Positions 10,499 through 21,642 of a DNA stretch of 64,000 nucleotides are shown here, piece after piece. The notes beneath the pieces were generated by a model that worked only from the letters and a program-made list of their open reading frames with translations, ran no database searches and was not told the origin of the DNA. Position 1 is the stretch's first letter. Each line of letters opens with the position of its first letter. The stretch is from Sarocladium kiliense (lineage: Eukaryota; Ascomycota; Sordariomycetes; Hypocreales; Sarocladiaceae): positions 124,001 through 188,000 of the forward strand of contig JAUZTG010000039.1 of the NCBI GenBank assembly GCA_030734395.1, written 5' to 3'. Made by a program: the position numbers and the translations under genes.

Positions 10499-12592
10499 AT
10501 GGCCCCAAATCCAGACTGGGTGAAGAAGCTCGCCGTGGCAGCACCCAAGGGCAGTGAGCTGCTCACTCAGGAGCGCGCCCAGAGCAACATCGACGTCAAC
10601 CAGCTGTCCGAATACCTCCACGGCAAGAAGGCGCTGGAGACTCGCGACCAGATTCTTGATATCCTCAGCAAGGATCCCGTCTTCGACAAGTCCCAGAACT
10701 ACTTTCAAGGCCGTGAGGCTCGCATTGAAGCCTCCCTTGCCAAGGGCAAGCGTCTGCGCCAACTCCAGGTCCAGCACAACTGGTCCGACGAGCAATATGC
10801 TGTTGCCAACGACCTCTTGAGCGAACCTACTCCCTATGGTCTTCATGCTTCCATGTTCCTGAAGACTCTGCGTGATCAGGGCACACCGGAGCAGCACAAG
10901 CTCTTCCTCCAGAAGGCTGAGAAGTACCAGATCATTGGCTGTTATGCACAGACAGAGCTGGGACACGGCTCCAACGTCCGTGGTCTTGAGACCACCGCAA
11001 CTTGGAATCAGAGTGACAAGAGCTTCACTATTCACTCTCCTCATCTCACTTCGTCGAAATGGTGGATCGGCTCCCTAGGCAAGGTTGCCAACCACGCCGT
11101 GGTGATGGCTCAACTCATCATCAACGGCAAGCATTACGGACCTCACCCTTTCGTTGTCCCGATCAGGGATCTCAAGACACACGAGCCTCTTCCCAACGTG
11201 CAAGTCGGCGACATCGGTCCCAAGTTCGGCTACAACACCATGGACAACGGCTTCCTCCTCTTCAACAACGTCAAAATCCCCCATGCCAACATGTTGGCCA
11301 GATTCTCTCGTATCAACCCCGAATCTGGCAAGTACGAGAAGCCTGCCAACCCAGCTGTTGTCTACGGTACCCTCACATGGGTCCGTAGCAACATTGTTCT
11401 CCAGTCAGGCTCAGTTCTGGCCCGCGGTGTCACAATTGCTACCCGTTACTGCGCAGTCCGTCGTCAGTTCCAGGACCTTGATGCAAAGGGAACCGTTGGT
11501 GAGAACCAGGTGCTCAACTACACCATGGTTCAGTACAGACTACTCCCCCTGTTGGCTGCCACATTCGCTCTGCACTTCACTGGGCGCAGCATGATCAACA
11601 TGTATGAGGAGAACCAGGCCCGCATGGCATCAAAGCACGATGTCGGCCAGCTCAGTGACACAAACCGTCGTCCTGGCCCCGAGGAGCTCAACCCCGGCAC
11701 CGACCTCCTCGCCAACCTGCACGCCACCTCGTGTGCGCTCAAGTCCTATGGCAGCACCGTGGCTGGTGAAGGTCTTGAGGTCTGTCGTCGCGCCTGCGGT
11801 GGTCACGGATACAGCAACTTCTCCGGTATCGGCACATGGTTCGCAGACTACCTGCCAACTCTGACCTGGGAGGGTGACAACTACATGTTGACCCAGCAAG
11901 TCTGCCGATACCTGCTGAAGACCGCACGTGCAGTCCTGGCCGGAACTGCCGGCGACAACGACACAGCCCGCATTCTCAAGACTTTCCTCGCTCGCCGAGA
12001 CACTGGTGCCGCCTTTGACATCTTGGCTTCCGACGAGGACCTCGTCAATGCCTTCGCATGGCGGGTAGCCTACCTGACCTTCGAGGCCTTGCAGCACCGT
12101 GATGTCGAGAAGCAGTCATGGAACAGCCTGCTCGTAGACTTCAACCGCCTCAGCACGGCCTTTGCGCAGTACATGGTGGTCAAGTCCTTCTCCGACGCTC
12201 TCGCCGAGGACTCAGCCAAGGCATCACTCGAGAGACAGACCACCTCAGTTCTACACAAGCTCTTCCGCCTCTTCGCTCTGCACACCTTGGAGAAGGAGGC
12301 CTCTGAGTTCTTCTCAAGCAGTGCTACCACTGTTCGCCAGATCCAGCTCTCACGGAAGGCGGTTATGAAGCTGCTGGAGGAGATCCGCCCTCATGCTGTG
12401 CGATTGGTCGACTCTTGGAGCTTCCCCGACTGGCAGCTGGACTCGAGCCTGGGACGGTACGACGGCAACGTCTATGAGGACTTGTTCCACAGGGCGAGTG
12501 AGCTGAACCCTCTGAATAAGGTGGTTTGGGACCCATACCCAGACAACGATGTTATTGTTAAGAAGGATGAACGTGTCAAGAGTAAACTATAG
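10499..12592 (+). CDS. Peroxisomal acyl-CoA oxidase
   Basis: Single exon, 697 residues, close to the usual 650-700 of the family. The enzyme makes the first oxidation of peroxisomal beta-oxidation, turning acyl-CoA to trans-2-enoyl-CoA with FAD and passing electrons to O2 to give H2O2. Visible signatures include CYAQTELGHGSNVRGLETTA (flavin/substrate region, near residue 145-165), HSPHLTSSKWWIGSLG, GPKFGYNTMDNGFLLF, and CRRACGGHGYSNFSG followed by LPTLTWEGDNYML, in which the Glu near residue 456 is the expected catalytic base. The C-terminus is SKL, a perfect type 1 peroxisomal targeting signal. The start at 10499 is preferred over the longer frame because the family's N-terminus aligns there. 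Its neighbour downstream is convergent. Confidence 0.95.
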   Translation: MAPNPDWVKKLAVAAPKGSELLTQERAQSNIDVNQLSEYLHGKKALETRDQILDILSKDPVFDKSQNYFQGREARIEASLAKGKRLRQLQVQHNWSDEQYAVANDLLSEPTPYGLHASMFLKTLRDQGTPEQHKLFLQKAEKYQIIGCYAQTELGHGSNVRGLETTATWNQSDKSFTIHSPHLTSSKWWIGSLGKVANHAVVMAQLIINGKHYGPHPFVVPIRDLKTHEPLPNVQVGDIGPKFGYNTMDNGFLLFNNVKIPHANMLARFSRINPESGKYEKPANPAVVYGTLTWVRSNIVLQSGSVLARGVTIATRYCAVRRQFQDLDAKGTVGENQVLNYTMVQYRLLPLLAATFALHFTGRSMINMYEENQARMASKHDVGQLSDTNRRPGPEELNPGTDLLANLHATSCALKSYGSTVAGEGLEVCRRACGGHGYSNFSGIGTWFADYLPTLTWEGDNYMLTQQVCRYLLKTARAVLAGTAGDNDTARILKTFLARRDTGAAFDILASDEDLVNAFAWRVAYLTFEALQHRDVEKQSWNSLLVDFNRLSTAFAQYMVVKSFSDALAEDSAKASLERQTTSVLHKLFRLFALHTLEKEASEFFSSSATTVRQIQLSRKAVMKLLEEIRPHAVRLVDSWSFPDWQLDSSLGRYDGNVYEDLFHRASELNPLNKVVWDPYPDNDVIVKKDERVKSKL

Positions 12593-12705
12593 ATGATGAG
12601 ACTTTGGGCATAGATTTCAGGATAGAGCTACAATTGTAATTTTTGTTATAACCACCAAGCATGAATAGTAGCGTATAGTTTCGGCTGATAGTGAACCTGC
12701 CTCTT

Positions 12706-14186
12706 TCACAGGCCCAGCACTTCATTCGCGAGTTGTCGAACTTGTCGCTGCCCAGGCTCCAGCCCTTCTTCCTCATCATCGAGCCGCTTCAAGCCCAAAG
12801 CCTGTAAACCACTCTCGCTAAGGACATTTTCCCGCCTTGCGCCGCAGTCAGCATGCGTATACTCCCTCTCCCCCTCAATCCTCGCGAAGTCCGGCGGCAC
12901 ATCCCCAGTCTCAAAAGCAGCCCGTGTAGCCAAAAGTGAGTCCACATTATAAGGTGTCAAAGGCGTGCACGCGTTGTAGAAGACACTCGAATCGTTCTTG
13001 CCTGGGTTCAGTTCGTCAACTCCGTGAACCAGGTCGCAGTGCCAGAAGACGTAGTCGCCAGGCCTCACCGGTGGAATGCCAATGATGGCCTTGTCGATAT
13101 CCAGGTGAGGATGTCCCTCGTTTGTTGGGAAGAACTGTGTAGACCCAGGAGTGGCACCGGGGAAAGTCGGCATAGAGTCGTCGAACTCTCCCGTGTGAAA
13201 TAGCGGACGGAGCATAATGTACGCCATTGAAAGCTTTAAGTTGGGCAGTAGCCTCAACGTGCCTTCGCCAGTTCCTGTATGAGATAGCGACAGCCAGCCC
13301 TGCAGGCTTCGCCACGCCGAGCATGAGATACCCATCTGGTAAAGGTCACTGTTCGCATCGACGCGGTTGTCGGCCTCCCAGGCATCCCAGTCCTGCCAAT
13401 TGCCCTCGAAGATCTTCTGAAAATTCCTCCTGTTCTTCTCATCTTCCCAACGCTCGATAGCGCCACTGTCGAGATGAGGGGCCAGCGGGAATTGGCCAGG
13501 CTTCGTAGTCGGATATCGAATGCGTATGCGATCGGCGTAGACGACTTGACTATCCAGGTCTATCGGTGTACTCGGATTAGAGACGTGCCATAATCTAGAA
13601 ACACTGCGCATGGCTTCAAGAACTCGCGGGTGAGATCGCATCTCGACTTGAGCTTTGGTCCAGTAGATATTCCAAGCGGCCGGCTGCTGTACTGGGTGAC
13701 CTCCCACACCAGGATGTCTCTTTACGTAGTCCTTGAGATCAGCCTCCCATGCGGTAGCTTGGTCTTCGGGTACGACTCCTCTGAGTATGACACAGCCACG
13801 CTCGCGAACGGTATCGGCGAGACCTTCAGGAAGCAAGCCCCCTTTGCAGCAACTGAGTCAGTATACACGATTACAACATCCAGTAAGGCAGAACTATGGA
13901 TAACGCTTACCATTCTGACGGATTACGGAGAAGTCAACTTCGGGAACGAGAGCAGAACCATGTCTTTCTATCCTCTGAACCTCCAATTCGAGAAGCTTGC
14001 AAAGCCGGCGATAGGATTCAATAACCTTCTGCTTGTGCTCTGGACGGACCAACTTCTTCTTCAACGCCGCGAACCTCTGATCCAGGAGTGGCGGATCAAA
14101 GCTAGAAAGGCTGTCAGTACTTGTGTCGGGTTGTCAACAAGCGTTGAAGCAACGCACGTTTCTTGTTGAAGCAATAGCTCGCTCAT
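12706..14186 (-). CDS. DUF1479 family protein (YbiU-like, probable 2-oxoglutarate/Fe(II) fold)
   Basis: Three exons in phase: 14186-14158 (only 29 nt, MSELLLQQE plus two bases), 14101-13911 and 13841-12706, giving 451 residues. Intron 13910-13842 has a GTAAGC donor and ATACTGAC branch site; intron 14157-14102 has GTGCGT and a CTGACAGCC branch. The protein matches DUF1479 along its length: GCVILRGVVPEDQATAWE near the N-terminus, AAWNIYWTKAQVEMR, DRIRIRYP, a candidate HxD metal site in APHLDSGAIERW, WLSLSHTGTGEGTLRLLP and a distal His in VFWHCDLVHGVDE. These features suggest an Fe(II)/2-oxoglutarate-type oxygenase, but the substrate is unknown. It sits tail to tail with the acyl-CoA oxidase and next to a Zn2Cys6 regulator. 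Confidence 0.88.
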
Positions 14187-14523
14187 GTTGCTTTCGGTGA
14201 GGGTATATCTGTGGCTGGGAGAAACGAAGAACCCTTGATTGCTCGTGTGACTCCTGTGTCCAGGCCACATAGCTCGGCCAGATTTCCTTTATCTATAGAG
14301 CATTCAGATCCGATGTTTAAGACGCCGTCGACCGATATTAGCGTCTGGAGAAGGTAAGGTATGACCCCAGCTTGCCGGAATTCCCGAACTACGCGATCGC
14401 TTAATTCGCCTTTGCCCGCAGAATTGTCGAATTCTCCATATATTCTCAACATTTCTAGATATCGCGTTTGGCTGCTGATAGCGCCACCCAATCAATAAAC
14501 TATGGGTTATCCATCAAAGCGGC
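14187..14523. promoter_or_regulatory. Promoter of the DUF1479 gene with a CGG-N5-CCG palindrome
   Basis: Lies between the leftward DUF1479 gene and the end of the leftward Zn2Cys6 gene. CGGAATTCCCG at 14376-14386 is an inverted CGG pair with 5-base spacing, the type of site bound by Zn2Cys6 dimers. Binding by the neighbouring factor is inference only. Confidence 0.35.
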
Positions 14524-16233
14524 CTATGTGAGCACGAACCTCTCGATATCGTTTCTTCGAACAAGCCTGGCATAGTCAAGCCGCCGATCACCTGGATCCT
14601 GTTCCGCCAAAGCCACACGAAGGGCATTATGAGCGCGACGGAAATTCTCCCCTCTTCTTGCCAGTGACTCCATCCTCTCAAGTAGCCAAGTTCTGTGGAT
14701 GAAGTCGTCCGACTCCAGGGCTGCCACAAAGAGCGCCCAGGCAAACTGCACCATTCCGTCCTCTCCATTGTCTTGATGCGCCAGTGATGCCAATGTCATG
14801 ATCTCACGCAGAGCTTGTCGCTGTTCCTCGTTCAAAGGTTGAGATCCCCGGATCAGCCTTCGGAAGCACAAGACCGAAGCATAAAAGAAGGCGCAAATGT
14901 GTCGCGCGCTGAGAGCAAATCGCTTCTGACTTGGTGATGCCATCTTGCGCGTATCTAGAGAGCTAGCTATACGGAATATAGCCCCATATTGCATAGAAAT
15001 ATCTCGGACGACGCTCTGAAGCTCGGTCTCGAACGCCAAGCGAGGGTCTGCCCCCGGACTCAAGCCAGGATTGACGTCGGGAAAAGGGTCTTCGGTCAGG
15101 TAGCTGAGCAAGTAGCGAAGCTGCGCGATCTCAGCCTGGAGACCCATCAGCTGGCTATTCTGCAGGTCATCCACCATCTCGTCCTGTGGGTACGACGATC
15201 CCCAAAGCTCGAAAGGAGCCATGTCAGCACGCTTCTGTATTGCGCGGAAGATCTCTAGTTGAGCTGAGGGCACTATCCGCCCCGGATGCTGGCGAGACTC
15301 TCCAAGCAGGCGGCAAAAGGCACCTCCGAGGCCATTGATAGCTGCACCTCCATCGACAAAGCCGATCCATACCATTAGTTGACATGTCAACGGTGATGGA
15401 ACAAACCCGTCACTGCCAGTCTCGCCTCTTCCTGTCGGAGTGGCTGGTGAGAAGACGTCAGCTATGTTGCCGATTCTGCCGTTGTACATCGCTGCCGCTC
15501 CCCTGAGATGAGCACGGAAGCCATGCCCACTGCCATCGCCAAAGTTCTGTTCGTAGTTGATCATCATCCAGAGTGCGCCAAGGATGCAGTTCAGATCCTG
15601 TGCTCGGCCATGCCCCTCGAGAGCCATGTTCAGCATTCTCAACGCCTCAGCACAATGCTCCACGGCCAAGCATCTGCGCGCATGTGCCTCCTCCAGCGAC
15701 GGTTCTCGCGTCTCGGACATTTTCCGACCCGCCAAGGCACAGACTGAGTGCATGACCATGACATTCTGCTCAGCAAGAGCCCAGATGATCGCAGGTCCGC
15801 TATATCTCAAGTACTTCCCATCAACTGAGGTAGGCAACACGAATCGAAAGTAGTGAAGGGCTGCATGATCGAGTGGATCCAAGATGCTTGCAGCTTCCGG
15901 GGAGACTGATGATAGATCCAAGGTGTGAGATCTGCTTGACCGTGAAGGTGCGTCGCTAAGTCCAGTATTGACAAACTGGGGGGCATGAGACGTTCCGCTT
16001 GCAGGGCTATCGTGCTGAGAGACCGCGTGGGCATCCGGCAGCTTCGGCTTTCGCGTGTACTTCTTCCTGGGGCGCGGACTGTAGTCGCACTCGTGCCTGA
16101 GTCGGAAACATCTTCCGCATTGCGGTTGTGTCTCGTCGCATTTGACCTTTGTTTGTCGGCACTTCTGGCATCCTCTGTGTGAGCGACGGAGTTTCCGCTT
16201 ATTCATCGACGTTGCCACATCGTGTGACTCCAT
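14524..16233 (-). CDS. Zn2Cys6 fungal transcription factor
   Basis: Single exon, 569 residues from ATG at 16233. Near residues 21-50 there is a classic binuclear zinc cluster with spacing C-x2-C-x6-C-x6-C-x2-C-x6-C (GCQKCRQTKVKC, then CGRC and HEC), flanked by basic residues KRKLRRSHR and a basic RPRKKYTRKPK linker. The remainder resembles the fungal-specific regulatory domain of the Fungal_trans_2 type: DHAALHYFRFVLP, CILGALWMMINYEQNFGDG and HLRGAAAMYNG. It acts in the nucleus on CGG-containing sites. It is divergent from the alpha/beta hydrolase gene and adjacent to the DUF1479 gene, so a local regulatory role is plausible but unproven. Confidence 0.93.
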   Translation of the reverse strand: MESHDVATSMNKRKLRRSHRGCQKCRQTKVKCDETQPQCGRCFRLRHECDYSPRPRKKYTRKPKLPDAHAVSQHDSPASGTSHAPQFVNTGLSDAPSRSSRSHTLDLSSVSPEAASILDPLDHAALHYFRFVLPTSVDGKYLRYSGPAIIWALAEQNVMVMHSVCALAGRKMSETREPSLEEAHARRCLAVEHCAEALRMLNMALEGHGRAQDLNCILGALWMMINYEQNFGDGSGHGFRAHLRGAAAMYNGRIGNIADVFSPATPTGRGETGSDGFVPSPLTCQLMVWIGFVDGGAAINGLGGAFCRLLGESRQHPGRIVPSAQLEIFRAIQKRADMAPFELWGSSYPQDEMVDDLQNSQLMGLQAEIAQLRYLLSYLTEDPFPDVNPGLSPGADPRLAFETELQSVVRDISMQYGAIFRIASSLDTRKMASPSQKRFALSARHICAFFYASVLCFRRLIRGSQPLNEEQRQALREIMTLASLAHQDNGEDGMVQFAWALFVAALESDDFIHRTWLLERMESLARRGENFRRAHNALRVALAEQDPGDRRLDYARLVRRNDIERFVLT

Positions 16234-16701
16234 CGGATAACACGCACACGAGTCTTTGGAAAGCGCGTTCTGGCGACGGCTGGAACTTCCCTGTCGCGTC
16301 TTCTGTTGCTATGTAAGAAGCAGAGTAGGCCTGGAAGGTCTTGGGCGATCCTGCCCACGCCTAGGTCGGCTCCGAAGGGTTGCCATATAGATAAAGCCTG
16401 GAAGCTCGAGATTACCACCGCTAACAAGCTTCAATAGTTTCCAGCATTAAGTTTACGGAGTCCGACGACCATTAGAACGGCGACGCCAAATTAGCGTCGG
16501 CTATTTGTCCTGTGGGTCGTCTCAGGCGATAACAACCCACCTGAGTCAGGTTACGGATCCTGGTCGGAAGCTGAATCTAGTGGCATGTACAATTACAACA
16601 TTGCGTCGATTGAATTGGCGCTTAGAATTGGCCTTGATAAGTGTTTAACGACCGTCAACACTTCAGCCCAAACGTGTCAGTCTGCGCAACACACAGTCAC
16701 T
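16234..16701. promoter_or_regulatory. Divergent promoter between regulator and hydrolase
   Basis: A 468-base head-to-head intergenic region. CGGAGTCCG at 16456-16464 is an inverted CGG pair with 3-base spacing. A CGG-N8-CGG direct pair lies near 16554-16567. Both are candidate Zn2Cys6 sites; none has been tested. Confidence 0.4.
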
Positions 16702-17902
16702 ATGGCCCCTTCAATTGACAACCCAGAGTCATGGCTAGAATATGCTGAACCAGATGCAGAGCTTCAACAGGTAAGTCATCAGTCCGCAATTGCGAGATGC
16801 AGCTTGAAATCGAGCGCGTACATTCTGCCGCTATGGCGAAGCTTCAAGAGACGGGATGAACTGACTTCTTATCTCAAGATGCTCGACGCTGGCATTAAGC
16901 CACGGTTTACTGGCAGCGATGGCCTAGCCGGGCTGTCGAAGCATCGTGAAGAGTTCAATGCCATATTTCATCAGGATGCAGCTGCGGCCCGTGAAAGGGC
17001 TGGCGATGCAGTGAAGGAAGAGGAAATCTTCATCCCTACACGGGATGGAACACGTATCAGGGCCTTACTCTACCAACCAACCCATACGACTGTTGGTGGC
17101 CGTCCTCTTGCTACCTTTATTCATGGTGGAGGCTTCATTGTCGGCACAGCGGATATGGAGACGCCACCATGCATTGCTGTGGCAAAAGCATATGACTGCA
17201 TCTGCATCAGCCTCGAGTACAGGCTATCACCAGAAGTCAAGTTTCCTGTTGCTTATAATGATTGCTGGGATGCGATAGTCTGGGTAAGGCACGAAATCTG
17301 CCCTATGATGAAGAGTATTCTGACCATGAACACAGTTGTCGAAGAATGCAGCGCCAGCATGGGGAGCAGATCTGCAGAAGGGCTTCATTCTTGGTGGAGT
17401 GTCCGCCGGAGGGCATATCTCTATACCATTGTCTCACAAAGCCAGAGACGAAGGGCTCAGCCCTCCTCTTACTGGGGTCTATCTCGGCGTGACACCCAGT
17501 CTCATGCCGCAGGCCCTGACGGACAAGTATAAGCCATTATACAAGAGTCGTGAGCAACTTGCCAAAGGAATGACATTGACTGCCGAATCTACAAAACTAT
17601 ACGACGAGGCTGTTGAGCCTGACATGACATCTCCATTATGGAGCCCATTGCTGTGGCAGACTGGGCACTCAAACCTACCGCCCACGTTCTTCCAAATTTG
17701 TGGCGCAGATTTGCTGAGAGATGAGGCTCTTATCTATGAGAGGACGCTGAGGGTCGAGTGTGGAATCAAGACCAAAGCTATCGTATATCAAGGTCTGCCT
17801 CATGTGTTCTGGTACAACTTCCCAACACATTCCGTGGCTTCGAAGTATGTAGAAGACACCCGGCGAGGCTACGGCTGGCTCCTTGGAAGGGAGAGCTTCT
17901 AG
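16702..17902 (+). CDS. Alpha/beta hydrolase of the hormone-sensitive lipase (HGGG) family
   Basis: Start at ATG 16702 (MAPSIDNPESWLEYAEPD). A clear intron lies at 17284-17335 (gtaagg, TCTGACC branch, cacag), joining ..NDCWDAIVW to LSKNAAPAWG in phase. An earlier GTAAGT at 16771 suggests another intron, perhaps ending at 16848, giving about 356 residues; that acceptor is uncertain. Family marks are the oxyanion motif FIHGGGFIVG, SLEYRLSPEVKFP, the nucleophile elbow GGVSAGG, the acid region FFQICGADLLRDEA and the terminal His in GLPHVFWYNFP. The fold hydrolyses esters, lactones or carbamates; the substrate is unknown. No signal peptide is visible, so an intracellular enzyme is likely. Confidence 0.87.
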
Positions 17903-18876
17903 AACATACTCAATGTTGAGAGCCACGACAAATACATGTGTTTGGATCATCTGTGGCTTTAATTCTTGACATAACCACCACTCAGTGCAAGATAGACGTG
18001 AGGTAAGATCAGAAGATCGATACTTCAAGGTCAGCGATTAACTGGGACCAACGAATCCTACCTTCCCATATTTCGCAATCACTGGAGCAACTCTTATCTA
18101 CCAACGGGCATTTCCAGACAGTGTTGCCATATGCCGCTGAGCCGGACAGGGCTTCCTCGGGATGCATCAAAGATTTCGAACTTCTAAGCGATATGGCCGT
18201 AGCTTAGCGGTCTGACAACAAGGGGCTTCACCCCATGGATTTTGCCGTCGGAACTAAGGAGGCAGTTTGACAACGTACAGGACCATTCGGATCTGTGTCC
18301 AGGGCATCACTTCGTATGGAGGAACAGATCCGCCGGTCGCGGATACGGTACCGTAACATAGGGATTGGATTTACCCGAACAGATATACATAAGAGATAAG
18401 GTGTGTGAATGAATCAGGTATGCTGAGATAACCGTAGCCTCACGGATGCGGAGCGCTTCACTAGCTACGGGTTTACCCCAGACTACGACAGTCCGACTTA
18501 GTCGAGGAGATAGCCTCATCCGCCTAAATAAGCGAACTAAGCGACGTACACAACCCGACAATCCAAAGCCACTCACTACTAGCTTCAGATCTGGGGGACC
18601 AGCAAATTCTCTCTCCACTCCGGGGTTCTGGCCCCCAGATACGACGAATGTCCACCTAGCCGGATCCTCGGTAGCCCTGATGATGACCGACGCCTATCAA
18701 TCCCTTTCACGATATCGCTGATTGGCGACAAACGTATAAAGCTTCCCTCGTCGCGAGCTCTTGGGGTAAGCCAGGAGCAGGGCCAAGTCATCGCAGCTGA
18801 TCAATTGTTTCCCTTCTCTCTCCATCAATTTTGCTCTCTTGAAGGCTTTTGCATCGTCCGGTGCCTTCTGTTCGTC
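17903..18876. promoter_or_regulatory. Long promoter region of the MFS permease
   Basis: No gene seen. A TATA-like TATAAA lies at 18735-18740, about 140 bases before the permease ATG. A CGGTACCG palindrome lies at 18346-18353. A stretch near 18193 faintly resembles the start of a tRNA but no cloverleaf forms. Confidence 0.4.
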
Positions 18877-20733
18877 ATGGCTATCTTGACCAGCTTCAAA
18901 GAATGGACAGTGGTCCAGGAAATGACCTTTCCGCTCTTCTGGGTGGCTGTCTTCTGCTCTGTACGTTGATACCTGCCGAGTCATCGAGAAGATGGTGGCG
19001 ATCGCTGCACTACTTTGCTAACAGTCAGTCTAAGTTCGGCGGCATATCATTTGGGATTGGTACGTGACTTCTTTATCTAACAGCCCTCCACCCCTTGTGA
19101 AGGGGAGAAGATCGATCTAATGCTGTTCCCCAGATTATGGCTACTGGTCAGGTATGCTCGGGCTGCCAAAGTTTAAAGAAGACTTCGGGGTCTGGGACGA
19201 TCAACTGGGTGAATATACGATCCCATCCAGCTGGCAGTCAGCAGGTAGCGGAGCCCCCGTGGCCGGTTTGGCATTCGGTGCCGTTATCTCCGGCTTGTTC
19301 GGCAACCGACTTGGACGCATTCCGGTCCTAAAGATATCAACCGTGATCTGCCTCATCGGTATTGCGATCCAGTCGTCCGCTATCAGCTCTTACTGGCAAA
19401 TCGCCGTTGGACGTATCGTCACCGCCCTTGCTCTCGGTCTGCTTGCCAACACAGTCCCGATGTTTCTAGCTGAGATGGCCCCGCTGAGCATTCGTGGCAC
19501 GATGGTCAACTGTTATCAGTTTTCCATAGGTGTAGGAGCCGTCCTGATCAACACAGCTACTTGGGGTATGCATACCAGAACCGACCAGTGGGCGTATCGC
19601 TTGTCTATTCTCATCCAAGCCGTGATCCCGATCTTCTTCCTGGTGGCTTGCTTCTTCCTGCCTGAAAGCCCGCGGTGGCTATTGAGCAAGGGCCGCTCGG
19701 AGGAAGCTCGCCGGGTTCTGATGATGCTTCGCACTGGCGCTGGGGCCTCTGCTGAGGAAATTGACGTCGAGATCCAGCTCATCATGGCGGCTGAGGATGA
19801 CAATAAGGCACAGTTTGGCAGCTCGTGGCTGGACTGTTTCCGGTGAGCCATGATTCTTAACAGAATCGTCTTGGTGGACTGCGTTTGCTAACCTTCGATT
19901 GATCAAGTGGTACAAATCTGCGCCGCACACTGATTGTCATCGGTGTCCAATGTCTACAACAAGCACAAGGAAGCTCCTTCTCAGCGACATATATTGTCGT
20001 GTTCTTCCAAATGATCGGCGTGCAAAACGTATACGAGATCATGATCCTGTTTCTCCTGACGATGCCAGTCGGCAGTGCATTTGCCTTCTACCTTCCTGAC
20101 CGATTCGGCCGACGCTGGGTCATGATCATCTGTGCAGCAATCATGGCTGTCTGTATGTTTACTGTAGCAGGCATCACGGGGTTCGGACTGAAGGACAACA
20201 AACAGGCCATCAAGGGTGCTATGGCATTGCTCTTCATTTGGCAGTTTGCTATCAATATCGGATGGAGCAGCTGGTAAGCATGCTTTTCCACCTATTTTTG
20301 ATCGTCATCAAGTCAGTAATAGCTTACACTGTCGCACAGCGTCTGGATTGTTACGGCTGAAACTCCAACACTTCAACTGCGAGAGAAGACCATCACCATT
20401 GGCACGTTCGTCGGATTCAGCGTCTCGATCCTCATCACATTCGTCAACCCCTACATGCAGAATCCAGGGGAGGGCGGTTTGGAAGGCAAGGTTGGCTTCG
20501 TATATGGAGGCTTCTCCATCTTCGCCCTTCTGTGGTCGCTGTTCTTTTTGCCGGAGACCGGCCATCGCAGTCTCGAGGAGCTCGACGAGCTCTTCAGAGA
20601 GAAGGTAGGTGTCTGGCAGTTCTCTCGGTACGAGACAGTCGGATATGGCGCGCAGGTTTCGAAGATCGAGAACCACGAGAAGGAAATTGATAGCGAGAAG
20701 GTGATCGAGGCAAAGGTACAGGCTCTACAGTAA
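18877..20733 (+). CDS. MFS sugar-type transporter
   Basis: Five exons in phase: 18877-18960, 19029-19059, 19134-19842, 19908-20273 and 20340-20733, giving 527 residues, the normal length. The second exon is only 31 nt. Sugar porter signatures are present: GNRLGRIPVLK after the second membrane segment, VGRIVTALALGLL, PESPRWLLSKGRSEEARRVL at the end of the N-terminal half, DRFGRRW in the second half and PETGHRSLEELDELF after the last membrane segment. Twelve hydrophobic segments are expected. It probably imports a mono- or disaccharide or a polyol by proton symport at the plasma membrane; the specific substrate cannot be read from the sequence. It lies in the same block as catabolic enzymes and a Zn2Cys6 factor. 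Confidence 0.92.
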
Positions 20734-20947
20734 GCACGCTACGGGTGCATAGCTAGATGGGAGCGAGCTGTGTATTCGCCCTAGTAGAGTGAATCTCGTC
20801 ACAATGAACACATCGCTGTACAAGCAAAAGAAAGCACTTCGCATGATGATGGTGTCTGTGCCTGAGATGGAGGTGCATCACGTGGGCGCCACCAATTTAC
20901 CAGTGGCGCTAACAATTTAAGGAGAGGAACCGTCATGGCGACGGAGT

Positions 20948-21361
20948 CTACGATGCTCCACCCACTTTAGCCCTGTCACGATCAGCTTGATCCGACTCAT
21001 TGCCAGCAAATGCCCTTTGATCTCCAATAGTCTGAGTAATTGAGCTTCTTGTACAAACGGTGCCCCAGAGGCTAGAGTGGTCAAATTCCTGCATTCTGTA
21101 AGTCCTGCATCCCCCATGGCCTTGAGTCTTCACAACAACTGACTCTTCCGCACCCTTCCCTTGCTCTGCATCGTCGACTAATGCACGCCAGTTTTTCAGC
21201 TGCCAGGGGTCAACCCACAAGGGTCCATCAGCCGTCTGCCTCGGGATTCGCTGCACTCTGCGATACTCACACCAGTTTCCCGCCAAGCCGCCAGATTGGG
21301 ACCCGTTCACTGCCTCAAACACCCGCATACGGCTTAGACGAGGAGGATCCAATGTCGACAT
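20948..21361 (-). CDS. Possible small hypothetical protein
   Basis: Open frame of 137 residues from ATG at 21361, divergent from the cysteine-module gene. The first 70 residues look coherent (LWVDPWQLKNWRALVDDAEQ), but the tail after about residue 85 looks like read-through of an intron or non-coding sequence. No family recognised. It may be a real short gene with an unplaced intron, or chance. Confidence 0.3.
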   Translation of the reverse strand: MSTLDPPRLSRMRVFEAVNGSQSGGLAGNWCEYRRVQRIPRQTADGPLWVDPWQLKNWRALVDDAEQGKGAEESVVVKTQGHGGCRTYRMQEFDHSSLWGTVCTRSSITQTIGDQRAFAGNESDQADRDRAKVGGAS

Positions 21362-21642
21362 GATGGGCGGCAGTTGGGGCGCTCATGGAGCTTGTGAGAT
21401 GGGCGTGAATTCGAGGGGAATGCGGGACGCGATGGATGATGGGTCTTCCGCCTTCCTTGTGGTAAGGAGGCCATTTTCTCGGTTAGCTGGCGCAGGAGTC
21501 CGATTTTCGTCAGGAAATGCCTCCTTCATCGTATCGTGAATCCTCAGCGAACTTCTTGGCCTCTCACTTTGCGCTGAGTTGAGCCGTCCACATCGCTCTC
21601 TGTACTCGGACTGAGCGCCACAGGCTCGACGGACCTGGCAAA

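Noticed and set aside
18193..18270. Segment GGCCGTAGCTTAGCGGTCTGACA resembling the start of a tRNA
   Set aside because: No acceptor-stem partner, anticodon arm or T-loop motif at the right distances.
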